Origin: an uncultured Pelagibacteraceae bacterium
Lineage (GTDB): Bacteria > Pseudomonadota > Alphaproteobacteria > Pelagibacterales > Pelagibacteraceae
Reading direction: 5' to 3'
DNA: 64,000 nt
Assembly (NCBI GenBank): GCA_902615435.1
Contig: CACMOZ010000005.1
Coordinates: forward strand, 1 to 64,000
Shown here: one piece after another, positions 1-9,247 of the stretch
Numbering within the stretch: the first letter of the stretch is position 1
Layout: each line of letters begins with the position of its first letter
Notes under the pieces: model-generated
Database searches by the model: none
Told to the model about the DNA's origin: nothing
Seen by the model: the letters and a program-made list of their open reading frames with translations, nothing else
Program-made: the position numbers and the translations under genes

Positions 1-2113
1 TCAAATTTTGAGGTTTAGCTCTTAAAATTGACTTACCGCGACCTGATAAACTTGGATTCTTCATGAAATAGGAATGTGCGGAAAAGCCTTTTTCTTGTTC
101 TTTATGATAGTTTCCCAAACTATCTAAATACCATGTTTCTGATTTATCTTTAAAGTTGGCTAACATAATTTGATCTAAAATTTGCTCATGTACAGTATTG
201 TTTTCTATCGGAATTATAATTTCAATTCTTCTATCTAAATTTCTAGGCATTAAATCTGCAGATGAAATATACACCTGATTCTCTCGAGAGGGCATAGAAC
301 TACCATTTGCAAAACAATAAATTCTTGAGTGTTCTAAAAATCTGCCAATAAGGCTTTTTACTTTTATATTTTCAGATTGACCTTTAATTCCAGGTCTTAA
401 GCAACATACTCCTCTTACCGATAAATTTATTTTTACTCCTGCGTTTGAAGCTTCGTAAAATTTCTTAATAATTCCAGGGTCTACAAGAGAATTCATTTTT
501 GCCCATATTTCTGCAGGTTTTCCTTTATTTGCATTTACTATTTCATTTTCAATTTTTTCTTCAAAAAAATTCCTACTATTTAATGGAGACATAAAAATTT
601 TATTCAATTTTTTTGGTTTTGCATAACCAGTTACATAATTGAAAAATTTTTCGACATCTTTGGCCAAGTCTTGATTAGAGCTAAACAGTGATAAGTCAGT
701 ATAAATTTTTGCGTTAATTGGATGATAGTTTCCTGTACCTAAGTGAACATAGCTTCGCGTTTTAGCTCCTTCTTTTCTTAAAACTAAACTTGCCTTTGCA
801 TGCGTTTTGTATTTTGCGAATCCATAAACAATTTGAACGCCAGCTTTCTCTAGTTTCCTAGATAATTCAATATTAGCTTCCTCATCAAATCGAGCTTTTA
901 TTTCTATTACGGCTGTAACAACTTTTCCGTTTTCTGCTGCTCTACTTAGTGCTTTTACGATAGGAGAGTCAGGTGTGGTTCGATACAAAGTTTGTTTGAT
1001 ACCGATAACTTTGGGATCTTTTGCTGCAGCTTCTAAAAATTGAATTACTACATCAAAAGTTTCAAAAGGGTGGTGTACAACAAAATCTTTACTTCTTATA
1101 GCTGAAAAAAATTTATCATCAAATTCCTTCAATCTTTCAACTTCTCTAGGATTAAACTTTTTAAATCTCAGCTTTGGATCTTTCTTTTTACAAATTTCAT
1201 CTATATCTTGTATTCCAACCAATCCTTCAACTTCATAAATATGATCTTCATCCATTTTAAATTTTTTTGAAATAAAATTTAAAAGTTTTTTGTTTGAATT
1301 AGTGAGTACTTCGAGTTTAACTACGTTTCCCCTTCTTCTTTTCTTAATTGCTTTTTCAAAATATCTCACAAGATCAGCAGCTTCATCATCTATTTCAATT
1401 TCGCTGTCTCTAATTATTTTAAACTGCAAACTTGCCTCGATATTATGGTCTGGAAATATTTCACTAGCAAATTTACAAATTACGTCATCAATTGTGACAA
1501 ATTCATTTATTGTTTCAGAATTGTTTAGAGATACAAATTTTGGAAGTGCTCTTGGTATAACTATAATTGCATTTAGTTCTCTTTTTTTTTTTATTCTAGT
1601 CATTCTTAGTAAAATTGCTTGGCCTTTATTTGGTATAAAAGGAAAGGGATGTGATGGGTCAATGGCAGTAGGTGTTATTATAGGATAAATTGTTTCCTGA
1701 AAATATTCTCTTAGATACATAAGATCCTTCTTATTTAGTTCTGACATTTTTCGAATGAAAATTTTTTCTTTCGATAGCTCTTTTTTCAACTCTAGGAATG
1801 CTTCGTTTTGCTTCTTTAATAGATCTTTAGTTTTTAATACGACCCTATTCAATTGATCCTCTGCAGTTAATCCATCTGCGCTTAATTCGTCAAAACCATC
1901 TTTAATTTGATTAAAAAGTCCAGCGACTCTTACCATAAAAAATTCATCTAAATTTGTACCTGCGATTGATAAAAATTTTACTCTTTCAAATAGAGGATTT
2001 GTTTTATCTTTTGATTCTTCTAAAACACGATCATTAAACTGAAGCCAAGATAATTCTCTGTTTATGAGTTGATTGCTAATATTAGCGTTTTCTGAAAATG
2101 ATGCTTTCGACAT
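1..2113 (-). CDS. ppk1: Polyphosphate kinase 1 (C-terminus cut by window edge)
   Basis: Makes inorganic polyphosphate reversibly from ATP. I translated the minus strand from the ATG at 2113 to the edge: about 704 codons stay open, close to the usual 690-720 residues, so only the extreme C-terminus is missing. Seen: an N-terminal segment with ISNQLINRELSWLQFNDRVL and NLDEFFMVRVAGL, and the catalytic region with KTHAKASLVLR (the phosphorylated-histidine type motif) followed by YVHLGTGNYHP. It diverges from the sixA-like gene across 22 bp and sits beside phoB, which fits a phosphate-storage role. No convincing Pho box was seen in the short gap. Confidence 0.95.
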   Translation of the reverse strand, partial: MSKASFSENANISNQLINRELSWLQFNDRVLEESKDKTNPLFERVKFLSIAGTNLDEFFMVRVAGLFNQIKDGFDELSADGLTAEDQLNRVVLKTKDLLKKQNEAFLELKKELSKEKIFIRKMSELNKKDLMYLREYFQETIYPIITPTAIDPSHPFPFIPNKGQAILLRMTRIKKKRELNAIIVIPRALPKFVSLNNSETINEFVTIDDVICKFASEIFPDHNIEASLQFKIIRDSEIEIDDEAADLVRYFEKAIKKRRRGNVVKLEVLTNSNKKLLNFISKKFKMDEDHIYEVEGLVGIQDIDEICKKKDPKLRFKKFNPREVERLKEFDDKFFSAIRSKDFVVHHPFETFDVVIQFLEAAAKDPKVIGIKQTLYRTTPDSPIVKALSRAAENGKVVTAVIEIKARFDEEANIELSRKLEKAGVQIVYGFAKYKTHAKASLVLRKEGAKTRSYVHLGTGNYHPINAKIYTDLSLFSSNQDLAKDVEKFFNYVTGYAKPKKLNKIFMSPLNSRNFFEEKIENEIVNANKGKPAEIWAKMNSLVDPGIIKKFYEASNAGVKINLSVRGVCCLRPGIKGQSENIKVKSLIGRFLEHSRIYCFANGSSMPSRENQVYISSADLMPRNLDRRIEIIIPIENNTVHEQILDQIMLANFKDKSETWYLDSLGNYHKEQEKGFSAHSYFMKNPSLSGRGKSILRAKPQNL

Positions 2114-2135
2114 ATTTAAATGTTAAATTAAAAAT

Positions 2136-2660
2136 ATGTTTAAATTATATGCGATGAGACATGCTAAATCTAGTTGGGATTTTCCAGATTTAGATGATCA
2201 TGACAGGCCATTGAATAAAAGAGGGGTAAATTCAGCAAAATTGATTTGTGAATTTTTTATTAAAAAGAAATTAAAATTTGATTTAGTTTATTGCTCATCC
2301 TCTAAAAGGACAATACAAACATTAAATATATTGTCAGAAAAAATCAGTTTTAAGAAAATTATTAAAAAAAAAGCGCTTTATCATGCTAGTGAGGATGAAA
2401 TTATTCATATCTTAAAACAAACAGTTGATAATTATAAAACTTTACTTTTAATCAATCATGAACCTTCAATTAGTGAACTCATATATCGAATCTGTCTTAA
2501 AGAAAACTCTGAACAATTTGAAAATTTAAAAAGAAAATTTCCTACTGCAGCCGTTGCTGAAGTAAGTTTTAATTTCAATGATTGGGAAAAATTATCAAAA
2601 GTTAAAGGAAAATTAATATCATTTATAAAGCCAAAAGATCTTCAAACATCTAAGGAATAG
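2136..2660 (+). CDS. SixA-type histidine phosphatase
   Basis: A 174-residue histidine-phosphatase-superfamily protein. The N-terminal MRHAKSSW supplies the phospho-accepting histidine (RHA instead of RHG, typical of the SixA branch). A second histidine lies in LLINHEPSISEL around residue 108. SixA of E. coli removes phosphate from a histidine phosphotransfer protein; the target here is unknown. The short form lacks the extra domains of phosphoglycerate mutase. Its 3' end overlaps the end of phoB by 19 bp tail to tail. Located between ppk1 and phoB, it may act on phosphorylated proteins or small molecules; that is only inference from position. Confidence 0.8.
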   Translation: MFKLYAMRHAKSSWDFPDLDDHDRPLNKRGVNSAKLICEFFIKKKLKFDLVYCSSSKRTIQTLNILSEKISFKKIIKKKALYHASEDEIIHILKQTVDNYKTLLLINHEPSISELIYRICLKENSEQFENLKRKFPTAAVAEVSFNFNDWEKLSKVKGKLISFIKPKDLQTSKE

Positions 2661-3325
2661 CCAGCAGATCTTACTGTTCTGATAAGATCTTTCTTGCCAT
2701 CAATATTTATTGCTTTTCTTAGTCTTCTTATATGAACATCTATAGTTCTGGACTCAACATAAATATCATCTCCCCATACAGAATTTAAAAGTTGCTCACG
2801 CGAATATACTCTTTTTGGATTCTTTATTAAAAAATCAATTAGTTTAAATTCGGTTGGGCCGACTATAACTTGTTTATCTGCTCTATAAACTCTTCGTTGA
2901 ACTCTATCTACTTTAAGATCCTCAAATACTACAACATCAGCGGCAACACTTGGTTTAGATCTCTTTAATAAAGCGTTAACTCTTGCAATAAGTTCTTTTT
3001 GGCTGAATGGCTTAGTTACGTAGTCATCAGCTCCTGTTTCAAATCCTTTAATTTTGTCTTCTTCCTCACCTTTGGCTGTTAACATAATGATTGGGATATT
3101 TTTGTGAAGATTGCTTCTTTTCAAATTTTTACAGACTTCAACACCTGAAATATCTGGCAACATCCAATCTAATAAAATTAAATCAGGATTTTTTTCCTTT
3201 ATATTTCTAATAGCGTCTTCTCCATTGATTGCATAATCAACTTTGTGACCCTCTTTTTCTAAATTGTATTTAAGTAAAGTTACGATGGGCATTTCATCTT
3301 CAACAATGAATAAATTTGCCCTCAT
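2642..3325 (-). CDS. phoB: Phosphate-regulon response regulator PhoB
   Basis: 227-residue OmpR/PhoB-type regulator. The receiver domain (about 1-122) has the acidic pair EDE near the start, the phospho-acceptor aspartate in DLILLDWMLP (about residue 54) and the lysine in DDYVTKPF. The C-terminal winged helix (about 130-227) has ESRTIDVHIRRLRKAI and the ending RTVRSAGYSL. It should bind the Pho boxes described upstream of pstS, the olsB-like gene and plcP. It is the last gene of the pst operon, meeting phoU with a 1-bp overlap. The cognate kinase, phoR, lies at the other end of the pst cluster. Confidence 0.95.
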   Translation of the reverse strand: MRANLFIVEDEMPIVTLLKYNLEKEGHKVDYAINGEDAIRNIKEKNPDLILLDWMLPDISGVEVCKNLKRSNLHKNIPIIMLTAKGEEEDKIKGFETGADDYVTKPFSQKELIARVNALLKRSKPSVAADVVVFEDLKVDRVQRRVYRADKQVIVGPTEFKLIDFLIKNPKRVYSREQLLNSVWGDDIYVESRTIDVHIRRLRKAINIDGKKDLIRTVRSAGYSLDV

Positions 3326-4005
3326 TATCCTTTTGGTCGGTCTCCCTCTAAATAATCTCCTGTAATCAGAAAATAAACTTGCTCTGCAATATTGGTTGCA
3401 TGATCTCCAATCCTCTCAATATTTTTAAGCATGAAAAGTAGTTGGGTTACTTTTTGTATATCGTTTTTATTTTTTTCTAAATGCTTTACTGCAGCTTCCA
3501 TATTAGAATTAGTCATTTGATCTATTTCTTCATCAGAATTCCAAACATTTTCTGCTGTATCTTTAGCTCTATGTAAATACGAATTTAAAACTGCATTGAC
3601 TTGTTTTGATGCTTTTAAACCAGCTATTTCGAAATTTTTAGTAATATCATTAGGTAAATCAGTTCCAATTTTAGTTAATCGTTTTGAGATGTTTTTTGCT
3701 AAATCACCAATTCTCTCTAAGTCTGAAGAAACTTTTAAGGCAACAACTGTTTCTCTTAAATCTATTGCCATAGGTTGCCTTAAGGCAATCAAATTTACAA
3801 CTTGCTCTTCTATATTTATTTCATACTTATCAGTCAATTCGTCATCTTTGATAGATTTTTCTGCTAAACTAATGTCTTTTTTAACTAAAGATTTAATAGT
3901 GTTTTCAAGCTGTTTCTCAACTCCAGTTCCCATTTTCACTATTGTATCTTTTAATAACTGAAGTTGCTCTTCGTAAGATTTTACAATGTGCGGTTTTTCA
4001 CTCAT
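3325..4005 (-). CDS. phoU: Phosphate signalling protein PhoU
   Basis: 226 residues, all helical, with the two tandem PhoU repeats (about 15-105 and 120-212). Each repeat has the family's acidic metal-binding pattern: DLRETVVALKVSSDLERIGDLAKNI in the first and LLFMLKNIERIGDHATNIAE in the second. PhoU links the phosphate status of PstSCAB to PhoR and keeps the regulon off when phosphate is plentiful. It overlaps pstB by 1 bp upstream and phoB by 1 bp downstream, so the three genes are translated in a chain. Confidence 0.95.
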   Translation of the reverse strand: MSEKPHIVKSYEEQLQLLKDTIVKMGTGVEKQLENTIKSLVKKDISLAEKSIKDDELTDKYEINIEEQVVNLIALRQPMAIDLRETVVALKVSSDLERIGDLAKNISKRLTKIGTDLPNDITKNFEIAGLKASKQVNAVLNSYLHRAKDTAENVWNSDEEIDQMTNSNMEAAVKHLEKNKNDIQKVTQLLFMLKNIERIGDHATNIAEQVYFLITGDYLEGDRPKG

Positions 4006-4760
4006 TAACCAAACCTTCCTGTAATATAATCCTGAGTTTGCTGATTATCAGGATTTTTAAATATTTTATCTGTTGGTCCAAATTCTATAAGTTTTCCCAA
4101 ATGAAAGAAACCTGTTTTTTGAGATACCCTAGCTGCTTGTGACATTGAGTGGGTAACTATCACAATTGTGACCTCTTTTTTAAGATCATCTATAAGTTCT
4201 TCAATTTGAGCTGTTGCTATTGGGTCAAGCGCTGAACATGGTTCGTCCATAAGAATCACCTCTGGACTTACAGATATAGCTCTAGCAATACATAGTCGTT
4301 GCTGTTGACCTCCTGATAAACCAGTTCCGATTTCATCAAGTCTATCTTTAACTTCGTTCCACAAGGCAGCTTTTTTCAAACTTGTTTCAACTATTTGATC
4401 CATTTCTTCTTTGCTCTGTGCAATACCGTGAATAGTAGGACCATAAGCTACATTTTCATAAATTGTTTTAGGGAATGGATTAGGTTTTTGAAAAACCATA
4501 CCAACGTTCTCCCTAAGTCTCACAACATCTAACTTTCTTGAATTCAGTTCTAGGTTGTCCATTTTAATACTGCCTTCAACTCTACAAATTTCTATGACGT
4601 CGTTCATCCTGTTCAAGCATCTTAAGAAAGTAGACTTTCCACACCCAGATGGTCCAATTAAAGCTGTAACTTCTTTTTCTGCTATATCTATAGAGACGTC
4701 AAATAATGCCTGTTTGGATCCGTAATAAACATTTACATTTTCCGCTTTTATTTTACTCAT
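4005..4760 (-). CDS. pstB: Phosphate ABC transporter ATP-binding protein PstB
   Basis: 251-residue ABC ATPase for phosphate import. Walker A is GPSGCGKST (about 36-44), followed by [10 protein letters not shown], which is characteristic of PstB. The signature is [15 protein letters not shown] and Walker B is [14 protein letters not shown], with the H-loop in IVIVTHSM. Length is normal for the family. It starts directly after pstA with no gap and precedes phoU in the order pstS-pstC-pstA-pstB-phoU-phoB. Confidence 0.97.
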   Translation of the reverse strand: MSKIKAENVNVYYGSKQALFDVSIDIAEKEVTALIGPSGCGKSTFLRCLNRMNDVIEICRVEGSIKMDNLELNSRKLDVVRLRENVGMVFQKPNPFPKTIYENVAYGPTIHGIAQSKEEMDQIVETSLKKAALWNEVKDRLDEIGTGLSGGQQQRLCIARAISVSPEVILMDEPCSALDPIATAQIEELIDDLKKEVTIVIVTHSMSQAARVSQKTGFFHLGKLIEFGPTDKIFKNPDNQQTQDYITGRFG

Positions 4761-6032
4761 TTAACTCCATTTCTTTTCAAATTTGTGTCTAACGATTTGA
4801 GCTGCCAAGTTCATTAAAATTAAAAAAGCTAGAAGCACCATAATACATGCAGATACTTTTTCAACAAAACCCCTCTCAGCACTTTCTGACCATATATATA
4901 TCTGAACTGGTAAACTTGCAGCAGGATCAACTGGCGTACCAGGTATTGTATTCACAAAAGCAACCATTCCTATTAAAATTAAAGGGGCTGTTTCCCCTAA
5001 AGCTTGAGCCAAGCCAATTATCGTTCCAGATAAAGTTCCAGGCATTGATAGTGGCACAGTATGATGCATGGTTGTTTGCATATTACTTGCACCCATCGCT
5101 AAAGCAGCTTCTCTTATACTTGGGGGAACAGCTTTTAAAGAAGCTCTTGCAGCAATAATTATTGTTGGTAATGTCATAAGAGACAAAGTAATTCCTCCAA
5201 CAAGTGGTGTCGATCTTGGTAAATTAAAAACTGCTAATAAAACACCAAGACCTAGCAAACCAAATACTATCGATGGAACAGCTGCTAAATTATTAATGTT
5301 TACTTCTATAAAATCTGTAAATTTATTTTTTGGTGCGAATTCCTCGAGATAAATTGCAGCTAGCACTGCAACAGGAAATGAAAACGCTAAACATACTAGT
5401 ATACTAAAAACTGTTCCCATAAACGAGCTAGCTATACCTGCTAGTTCTGCCTCTCTTGAATCAGGGCTTGTAAAAAAACTAATGTTAAACTCTGATAAAA
5501 TATCCCCTCTTTCATTAAGCATATCGTAAATCTGCAGCTGATAATCATTTACTCTTCTATTCTTTTCAGGGATATCTCTTGGATAATTTCCCTTATGAAC
5601 TTGATCAACATCATCAGAAGCTGTTAATTTTATGGGTACTATTTTACCCAGAAAGTCTGGATTTTTTAAAAGTAGATCTTTAACTTCAGTCTCATATTTA
5701 TATGAAACCATTTGAATTAATTGACGATCCTCTTCTTCAGGAAGTCCAGGATCTAATGAGGTCATAGCTTTGTAAGCAACATCATAATAGTCTGCATTTT
5801 CTAAATCATCTTTTGATGGACTTTCTGCATCGATTAAAAGTAGTTCTTTATCATAATGAACTTCTGTTACTATCCAAGTTTTTTGGAAAGCTGAGTAACC
5901 TTTTGAAAATATCTGAAACATAAAAACTGCTAAAAAGCTTAAAGCTAATCCTATAGCTATTTTGCCATACCATTGAAATCTTCTTTCAGCGTTATATCTT
6001 TTTTTTAATAAATTTTTCTTAAAACTATTCAT
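4761..6032 (-). CDS. pstA: Phosphate ABC transporter permease PstA
   Basis: Membrane permease of the PstSCAB importer. The long N-terminal part (one membrane segment near residue 25, then a periplasmic domain of about 150 residues) is the long PstA form seen in many proteobacteria. The six-helix core carries the ABC-coupling EAA loop as REAALAMGASNMQTTMHHTVPLS. I place the start at the ATG at 6032, preceded by AGGGAA at a good distance, giving 423 residues and an 8-bp overlap with pstC. An upstream in-frame ATG at 6056 would add eight residues and a 32-bp overlap. Confidence 0.93.
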   Translation of the reverse strand: MNSFKKNLLKKRYNAERRFQWYGKIAIGLALSFLAVFMFQIFSKGYSAFQKTWIVTEVHYDKELLLIDAESPSKDDLENADYYDVAYKAMTSLDPGLPEEEDRQLIQMVSYKYETEVKDLLLKNPDFLGKIVPIKLTASDDVDQVHKGNYPRDIPEKNRRVNDYQLQIYDMLNERGDILSEFNISFFTSPDSREAELAGIASSFMGTVFSILVCLAFSFPVAVLAAIYLEEFAPKNKFTDFIEVNINNLAAVPSIVFGLLGLGVLLAVFNLPRSTPLVGGITLSLMTLPTIIIAARASLKAVPPSIREAALAMGASNMQTTMHHTVPLSMPGTLSGTIIGLAQALGETAPLILIGMVAFVNTIPGTPVDPAASLPVQIYIWSESAERGFVEKVSACIMVLLAFLILMNLAAQIVRHKFEKKWS

Positions 6033-7401
6033 ATTTTTCCCTATATTTTTTAACAACTGAAAGAGCGATTACATTTAAGAATAAAGTTACTATAAATAAA
6101 GATATTCCTAATGCAAAAGCTGATTGAGTTTTTGGATCTCCAAATTGTTGGTCTCCAATTAAAATTACTACAATTTGCGCTGTAATGGTTGAAGTTGACT
6201 CAAGGGGATTCATTGTAAGATTAGCCGCTAGTCCTGAGGCCATTACAACAATCATTGTTTCTCCTACCGCTCTCGATACTGCTAAAAGTATCGAACCTAC
6301 GATACCAGGTAGGGCTGCTGGAAAAATTACTTTTTTTACAGTTTCAGATTTTGTTGCGCCCATTGCGTAACTCCCATCTCTTAAATTTTGAGGTACTGCC
6401 GTTATAACGTCATCACTTAGACTTGAAATAAAAGGAATTATCATTACTCCCATAACTGCTCCTGCAGCTAAAGCGCTCTCCGCTGAAACTTCTAAACCCA
6501 TAGCGTTACCAATTTCTTTAACAAAAGGACCGACGGTTAAAGCTGCAAAAAAACCATATACTACTGTTGGAATACCAGCTAAAATCTCAATAATAGGTTT
6601 CGCATATTTTCTTACAGCTCTTCCAGCATACTCAGATAGATATATCCCACTCAGCAAACCTATGGGGATGGCAACACACATTGCAATAAAAGCAATAAAA
6701 AAAGTTCCAGCAAATAAAGGTACAGCTCCGAAAGCATCCTTCATTAATTCAGGATCTGGTTGACCATCTCTTACAAAAGTTTTAGCAGGATACCAATGAG
6801 TTCCGAATATAAAGTCAAAGATTTTTACTGCTTGAAAAAACCTAATCGCTTCGAATAAAAGTGAAAAAACTATTCCAATTGTAACTAAAACTGCACCTAA
6901 TGATGCAACAAATAACACCCATTTAAGAAAAATTTCTACTGGTTCTCTCATGCGATCATTTTTCTGAACAGATCTATATGCAAAACTCAGAGAGAAAATT
7001 AAAATTGCTAAAATAATTGCTACTTTAGCGCTGTTAGCTATTCCTTTTAATTGAATGTACTTATTAGCAGACTCATCTAGAAAATTAGTAATATTTCCCG
7101 TGTAAGTTCCTGCGGCTAATGCTTTAACCTTTGTGTAAATAAGCTGAAGCTCATTTTTAGTTAAGTTCTGATCAGTGTAATCTTGTAAAATAAATGTTTT
7201 AACTATTGATGGTTCAAAAACTGACCAAAGAGCAAAAATTATTAATGCTGGTGCAGCACACCAAGCAGCTAAATAATATCCATAAAATTTTGGTAATGCC
7301 GTAAGTCTTTGTGATGATTGAATAACTAGAGCTTTTTTTCTACCGAAATAATAACTTGTGAAAGCTAAGAGAATAATAAAAGTTACAAGTATTAAATTCA
7401 T
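6025..7401 (-). CDS. pstC: Phosphate ABC transporter permease PstC
   Basis: 458-residue permease partner of PstA, of the long type. Several hydrophobic segments precede a periplasmic stretch. The C-terminal permease core has GIYLSEYAG and the coupling loop RDGSYAMGATKSETVKKVIFPAALPGI. It is separated from pstS by a 59-bp gap holding a strong hairpin, so its expression is probably lower than that of pstS and may depend on read-through. Downstream it overlaps pstA. Confidence 0.94.
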   Translation of the reverse strand: MNLILVTFIILLAFTSYYFGRKKALVIQSSQRLTALPKFYGYYLAAWCAAPALIIFALWSVFEPSIVKTFILQDYTDQNLTKNELQLIYTKVKALAAGTYTGNITNFLDESANKYIQLKGIANSAKVAIILAILIFSLSFAYRSVQKNDRMREPVEIFLKWVLFVASLGAVLVTIGIVFSLLFEAIRFFQAVKIFDFIFGTHWYPAKTFVRDGQPDPELMKDAFGAVPLFAGTFFIAFIAMCVAIPIGLLSGIYLSEYAGRAVRKYAKPIIEILAGIPTVVYGFFAALTVGPFVKEIGNAMGLEVSAESALAAGAVMGVMIIPFISSLSDDVITAVPQNLRDGSYAMGATKSETVKKVIFPAALPGIVGSILLAVSRAVGETMIVVMASGLAANLTMNPLESTSTITAQIVVILIGDQQFGDPKTQSAFALGISLFIVTLFLNVIALSVVKKYREKYE

Positions 7402-7418
7402 ATTGAGCTTTTAAGATA

Positions 7419-7445
7419 AAAAAGGGGGTAAAATACCCCCTTTTT
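7419..7445 (-). terminator. Hairpin terminator/attenuator between pstS and pstC
   Basis: A perfect 12-bp inverted repeat (five G-C pairs flanked by A/T) with a 3-nt loop. Read on the minus strand, it ends in a T tract. It lies right after the pstS stop and before pstC, where intra-operon terminators commonly raise binding protein over permease levels. The same hairpin is symmetrical enough to stop plus-strand transcripts too. Confidence 0.8.
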
Positions 7446-7460
7446 GTTTAATTGATACTA

Positions 7461-8465
7461 CTACTTCTTAGCAGGCATGTTAACTAACTTCGTAGCGTTA
7501 GTTCTAGATGTTTTGTATAACTTGCCATCTAGGGGTACTAGCCCGATATCAGTTAAATAACCTTTTTTACCCATAGCTTTTTTACTTGTGAACTCTTTTA
7601 CGAATTCATGTAAGCCTGGTACAACGCCCACGTGAGCTTTTTTCACGTAGAAGAATAAAGGTCTTGCAACTGCGTAACTGTAATCTTGAATCGAAGATAG
7701 ACTTGGTTGACCACCTTCAATGCTTGCAGCTTGCAATTTATCTTTTGCAGCTAAGAAATAACTGAAACCAAAGAAACCGAACATTTCTTTGTCCGCAGCT
7801 AATTTTTGAATAATAAGTGAGTCGTTTTCACCAACTTCAATTACCGCACCATCTTCTCTTAAAGCTTTATATTTAGCGCCAGCTTTTTTAGAAGCATCAT
7901 CGATACCTTTTTTCATTACTAATGAATTCCAAGCATCTCTTGTTCCTGATGTTCCTGGAGGCACCATAACTTTGATAGGGTAGTTTGGTAATGATGAGTC
8001 GATATCACTCCAATTTTTATATGGATTTGGTACTAACGCACCATCTTTAGCAACTTCTTTTGCTAATGCTGCCCATAATTGTTTTTTTGTAAAGTTTACT
8101 GGTTTAGCATCTTTAGAATAAGCTAACGTTATTCCGTCGTTACCAACTGTAATCTCTACGATTTCTTCAACACCATTTTTTTGACATAGCGCATACTCTT
8201 TAGACTTCATAGCTCTAGATGCATTTGTTATGTCTGGGTGCTCTGTACCAACTCCGGCACAAAATAATTTAGCTCCACCACCTGTTCCTGTTGACTCGAT
8301 TACTGGTGTTTTAAATTTACCAGACGAACCAAATCTTTCAGCAACGATTGTTGCATACGGGAATACAGTTGAAGAACCTACGATTTTAATCTGATCTCTA
8401 GCTTGAGCAGAAGTTACAACTAACATTGCAACTAATGAAGCTAAAGCGATTGATAGTTTTCTCAT
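7461..8465 (-). CDS. pstS: Phosphate-binding periplasmic protein PstS
   Basis: 334-residue substrate-binding protein. The signal peptide is about residues 1-22 (LASLVAMLVVTSAQA, cleavage after AQA). The mature part begins DQIKIVGSSTVFPYATIVAE, and phosphate-binding motifs are visible as SSTVFP near the start and PPGTSGTRDAW around residue 173. This type is close to the PstS of other marine alphaproteobacteria. The start has AAAGGAT nearby as ribosome-binding site. A Pho box lies about 70 bp upstream, making this the head of the pst operon. Confidence 0.96.
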   Translation of the reverse strand: MRKLSIALASLVAMLVVTSAQARDQIKIVGSSTVFPYATIVAERFGSSGKFKTPVIESTGTGGGAKLFCAGVGTEHPDITNASRAMKSKEYALCQKNGVEEIVEITVGNDGITLAYSKDAKPVNFTKKQLWAALAKEVAKDGALVPNPYKNWSDIDSSLPNYPIKVMVPPGTSGTRDAWNSLVMKKGIDDASKKAGAKYKALREDGAVIEVGENDSLIIQKLAADKEMFGFFGFSYFLAAKDKLQAASIEGGQPSLSSIQDYSYAVARPLFFYVKKAHVGVVPGLHEFVKEFTSKKAMGKKGYLTDIGLVPLDGKLYKTSRTNATKLVNMPAKK

Positions 8466-8513
8466 TGTTTATCCTTTCATTTATTAATTAATTAACAAAC
8501 TTTGGACTCATAG

Positions 8514-8533
8514 AATTAAGAGGACTCTTAATT
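8514..8533 (-). repeat. Inverted repeat between Pho box and pstS
   Basis: Two 9-bp arms (AATTAAGAG / CTCTTAATT) separated by 2 bp, exactly abutting the downstream edge of the Pho box in the pstS promoter. It may lie across the -10 region or at the transcript start, so it could be an operator for another regulator or a 5' hairpin. Function is unproven. Confidence 0.55.
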
Positions 8534-8551
8534 ATTACAGATATGTTACAA
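8534..8551 (-). promoter_or_regulatory. Pho box upstream of pstS
   Basis: On the minus strand the sequence is TTGTAACATATCTGTAAT: two 7-bp direct half-sites spaced by 4 bp, i.e. an 11-bp period. This is the layout of the PhoB box (E. coli consensus CTGTCAT-N4-CTGTCAT). It ends 69 bp before the pstS start. The same pattern recurs at 10487-10504 and 13989-14006. Confidence 0.75.
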
Positions 8552-8572
8552 ATTTATTAAAATGATAACTTT

Positions 8573-9184
8573 TTAGTTGAACTTTCTAGTTATCTCGATT
8601 TGTTGATAATCAGAGGCTAAAGACCCTCCGCAACTAAAAGGTCTTACTTTATTTTTAACTGCATAGGACTGAGTTGGCTTTAATGTAACTTCTAGTTGTA
8701 CAAAGTTAACTAATTTTTGAGTAAAACCTTTATCATATCTCCACGCATTCCATTGAGTGGGAGCGGTAAATACTTCGGTTAAATAAGATGCAGCTTGTGA
8801 GTGAATCATATTGCTCTCGTTTTGTCCTTTTAAAAGATTATTTTTAACTTTTTCAAAAATTTTTCTACATTTGATTGAGTCCGCCATGTACGAGTTCGCA
8901 TTTAAATGAGTGCTCATCGGCGCTGACACAATTAATTGAATTCCATCGTATCGTCTTGAAAATAAAGCTTCAGTATAAATTGTAGATACATTTTTACTAT
9001 CTACTTCAAGAACTAAATCGTTTTTAGCTTGCTTAAGATCGTTTTTTAATCTTAAAAGTCCAAGATCAAAAACTGTAAGAGGTTGAGAACGTAAAGTTTT
9101 CTCTATTAAATTTACATCTGCTTTAACAGTTGTAAAAATTAAAGTTAATAAAACCAGACTTATATAATTCATTAATCTAGTCAT
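8573..9184 (-). CDS. Small exported protein of unknown function
   Basis: 203 residues with a signal peptide (about 1-22, LISLVLLTLIFTTVKA). I do not recognise the family. The mature part has two cysteines (near residues 106 and 186) that could form a disulfide in the periplasm, and mixed alpha/beta character with no repeats. It lies between phoR and pstS in the same direction, 107 bp before the pstS start, so the pstS promoter is downstream of it. Its position inside a phosphate cluster suggests, but does not show, a role in phosphate or envelope stress. Confidence 0.7.
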   Translation of the reverse strand: MTRLMNYISLVLLTLIFTTVKADVNLIEKTLRSQPLTVFDLGLLRLKNDLKQAKNDLVLEVDSKNVSTIYTEALFSRRYDGIQLIVSAPMSTHLNANSYMADSIKCRKIFEKVKNNLLKGQNESNMIHSQAASYLTEVFTAPTQWNAWRYDKGFTQKLVNFVQLEVTLKPTQSYAVKNKVRPFSCGGSLASDYQQIEITRKFN

Positions 9185-9247
9185 ACTAAAACTTTAACTA
9201 TTTTGCCGTCTATCTCAAGACAAAATTTAATAAAACTGTAATATTTG

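Noticed and set aside
1290..1688. 132-codon frame on the plus strand
   Set aside because: Lies fully inside ppk1 on the opposite strand; composition is that of an antisense shadow.
2114..2135. Pho box between ppk1 and the sixA-like gene
   Set aside because: Only a loose ATTTAAC-like match without the second half-site.
3942..4142. 66-codon plus-strand frame across phoU/pstB
   Set aside because: Antisense to two confident genes.
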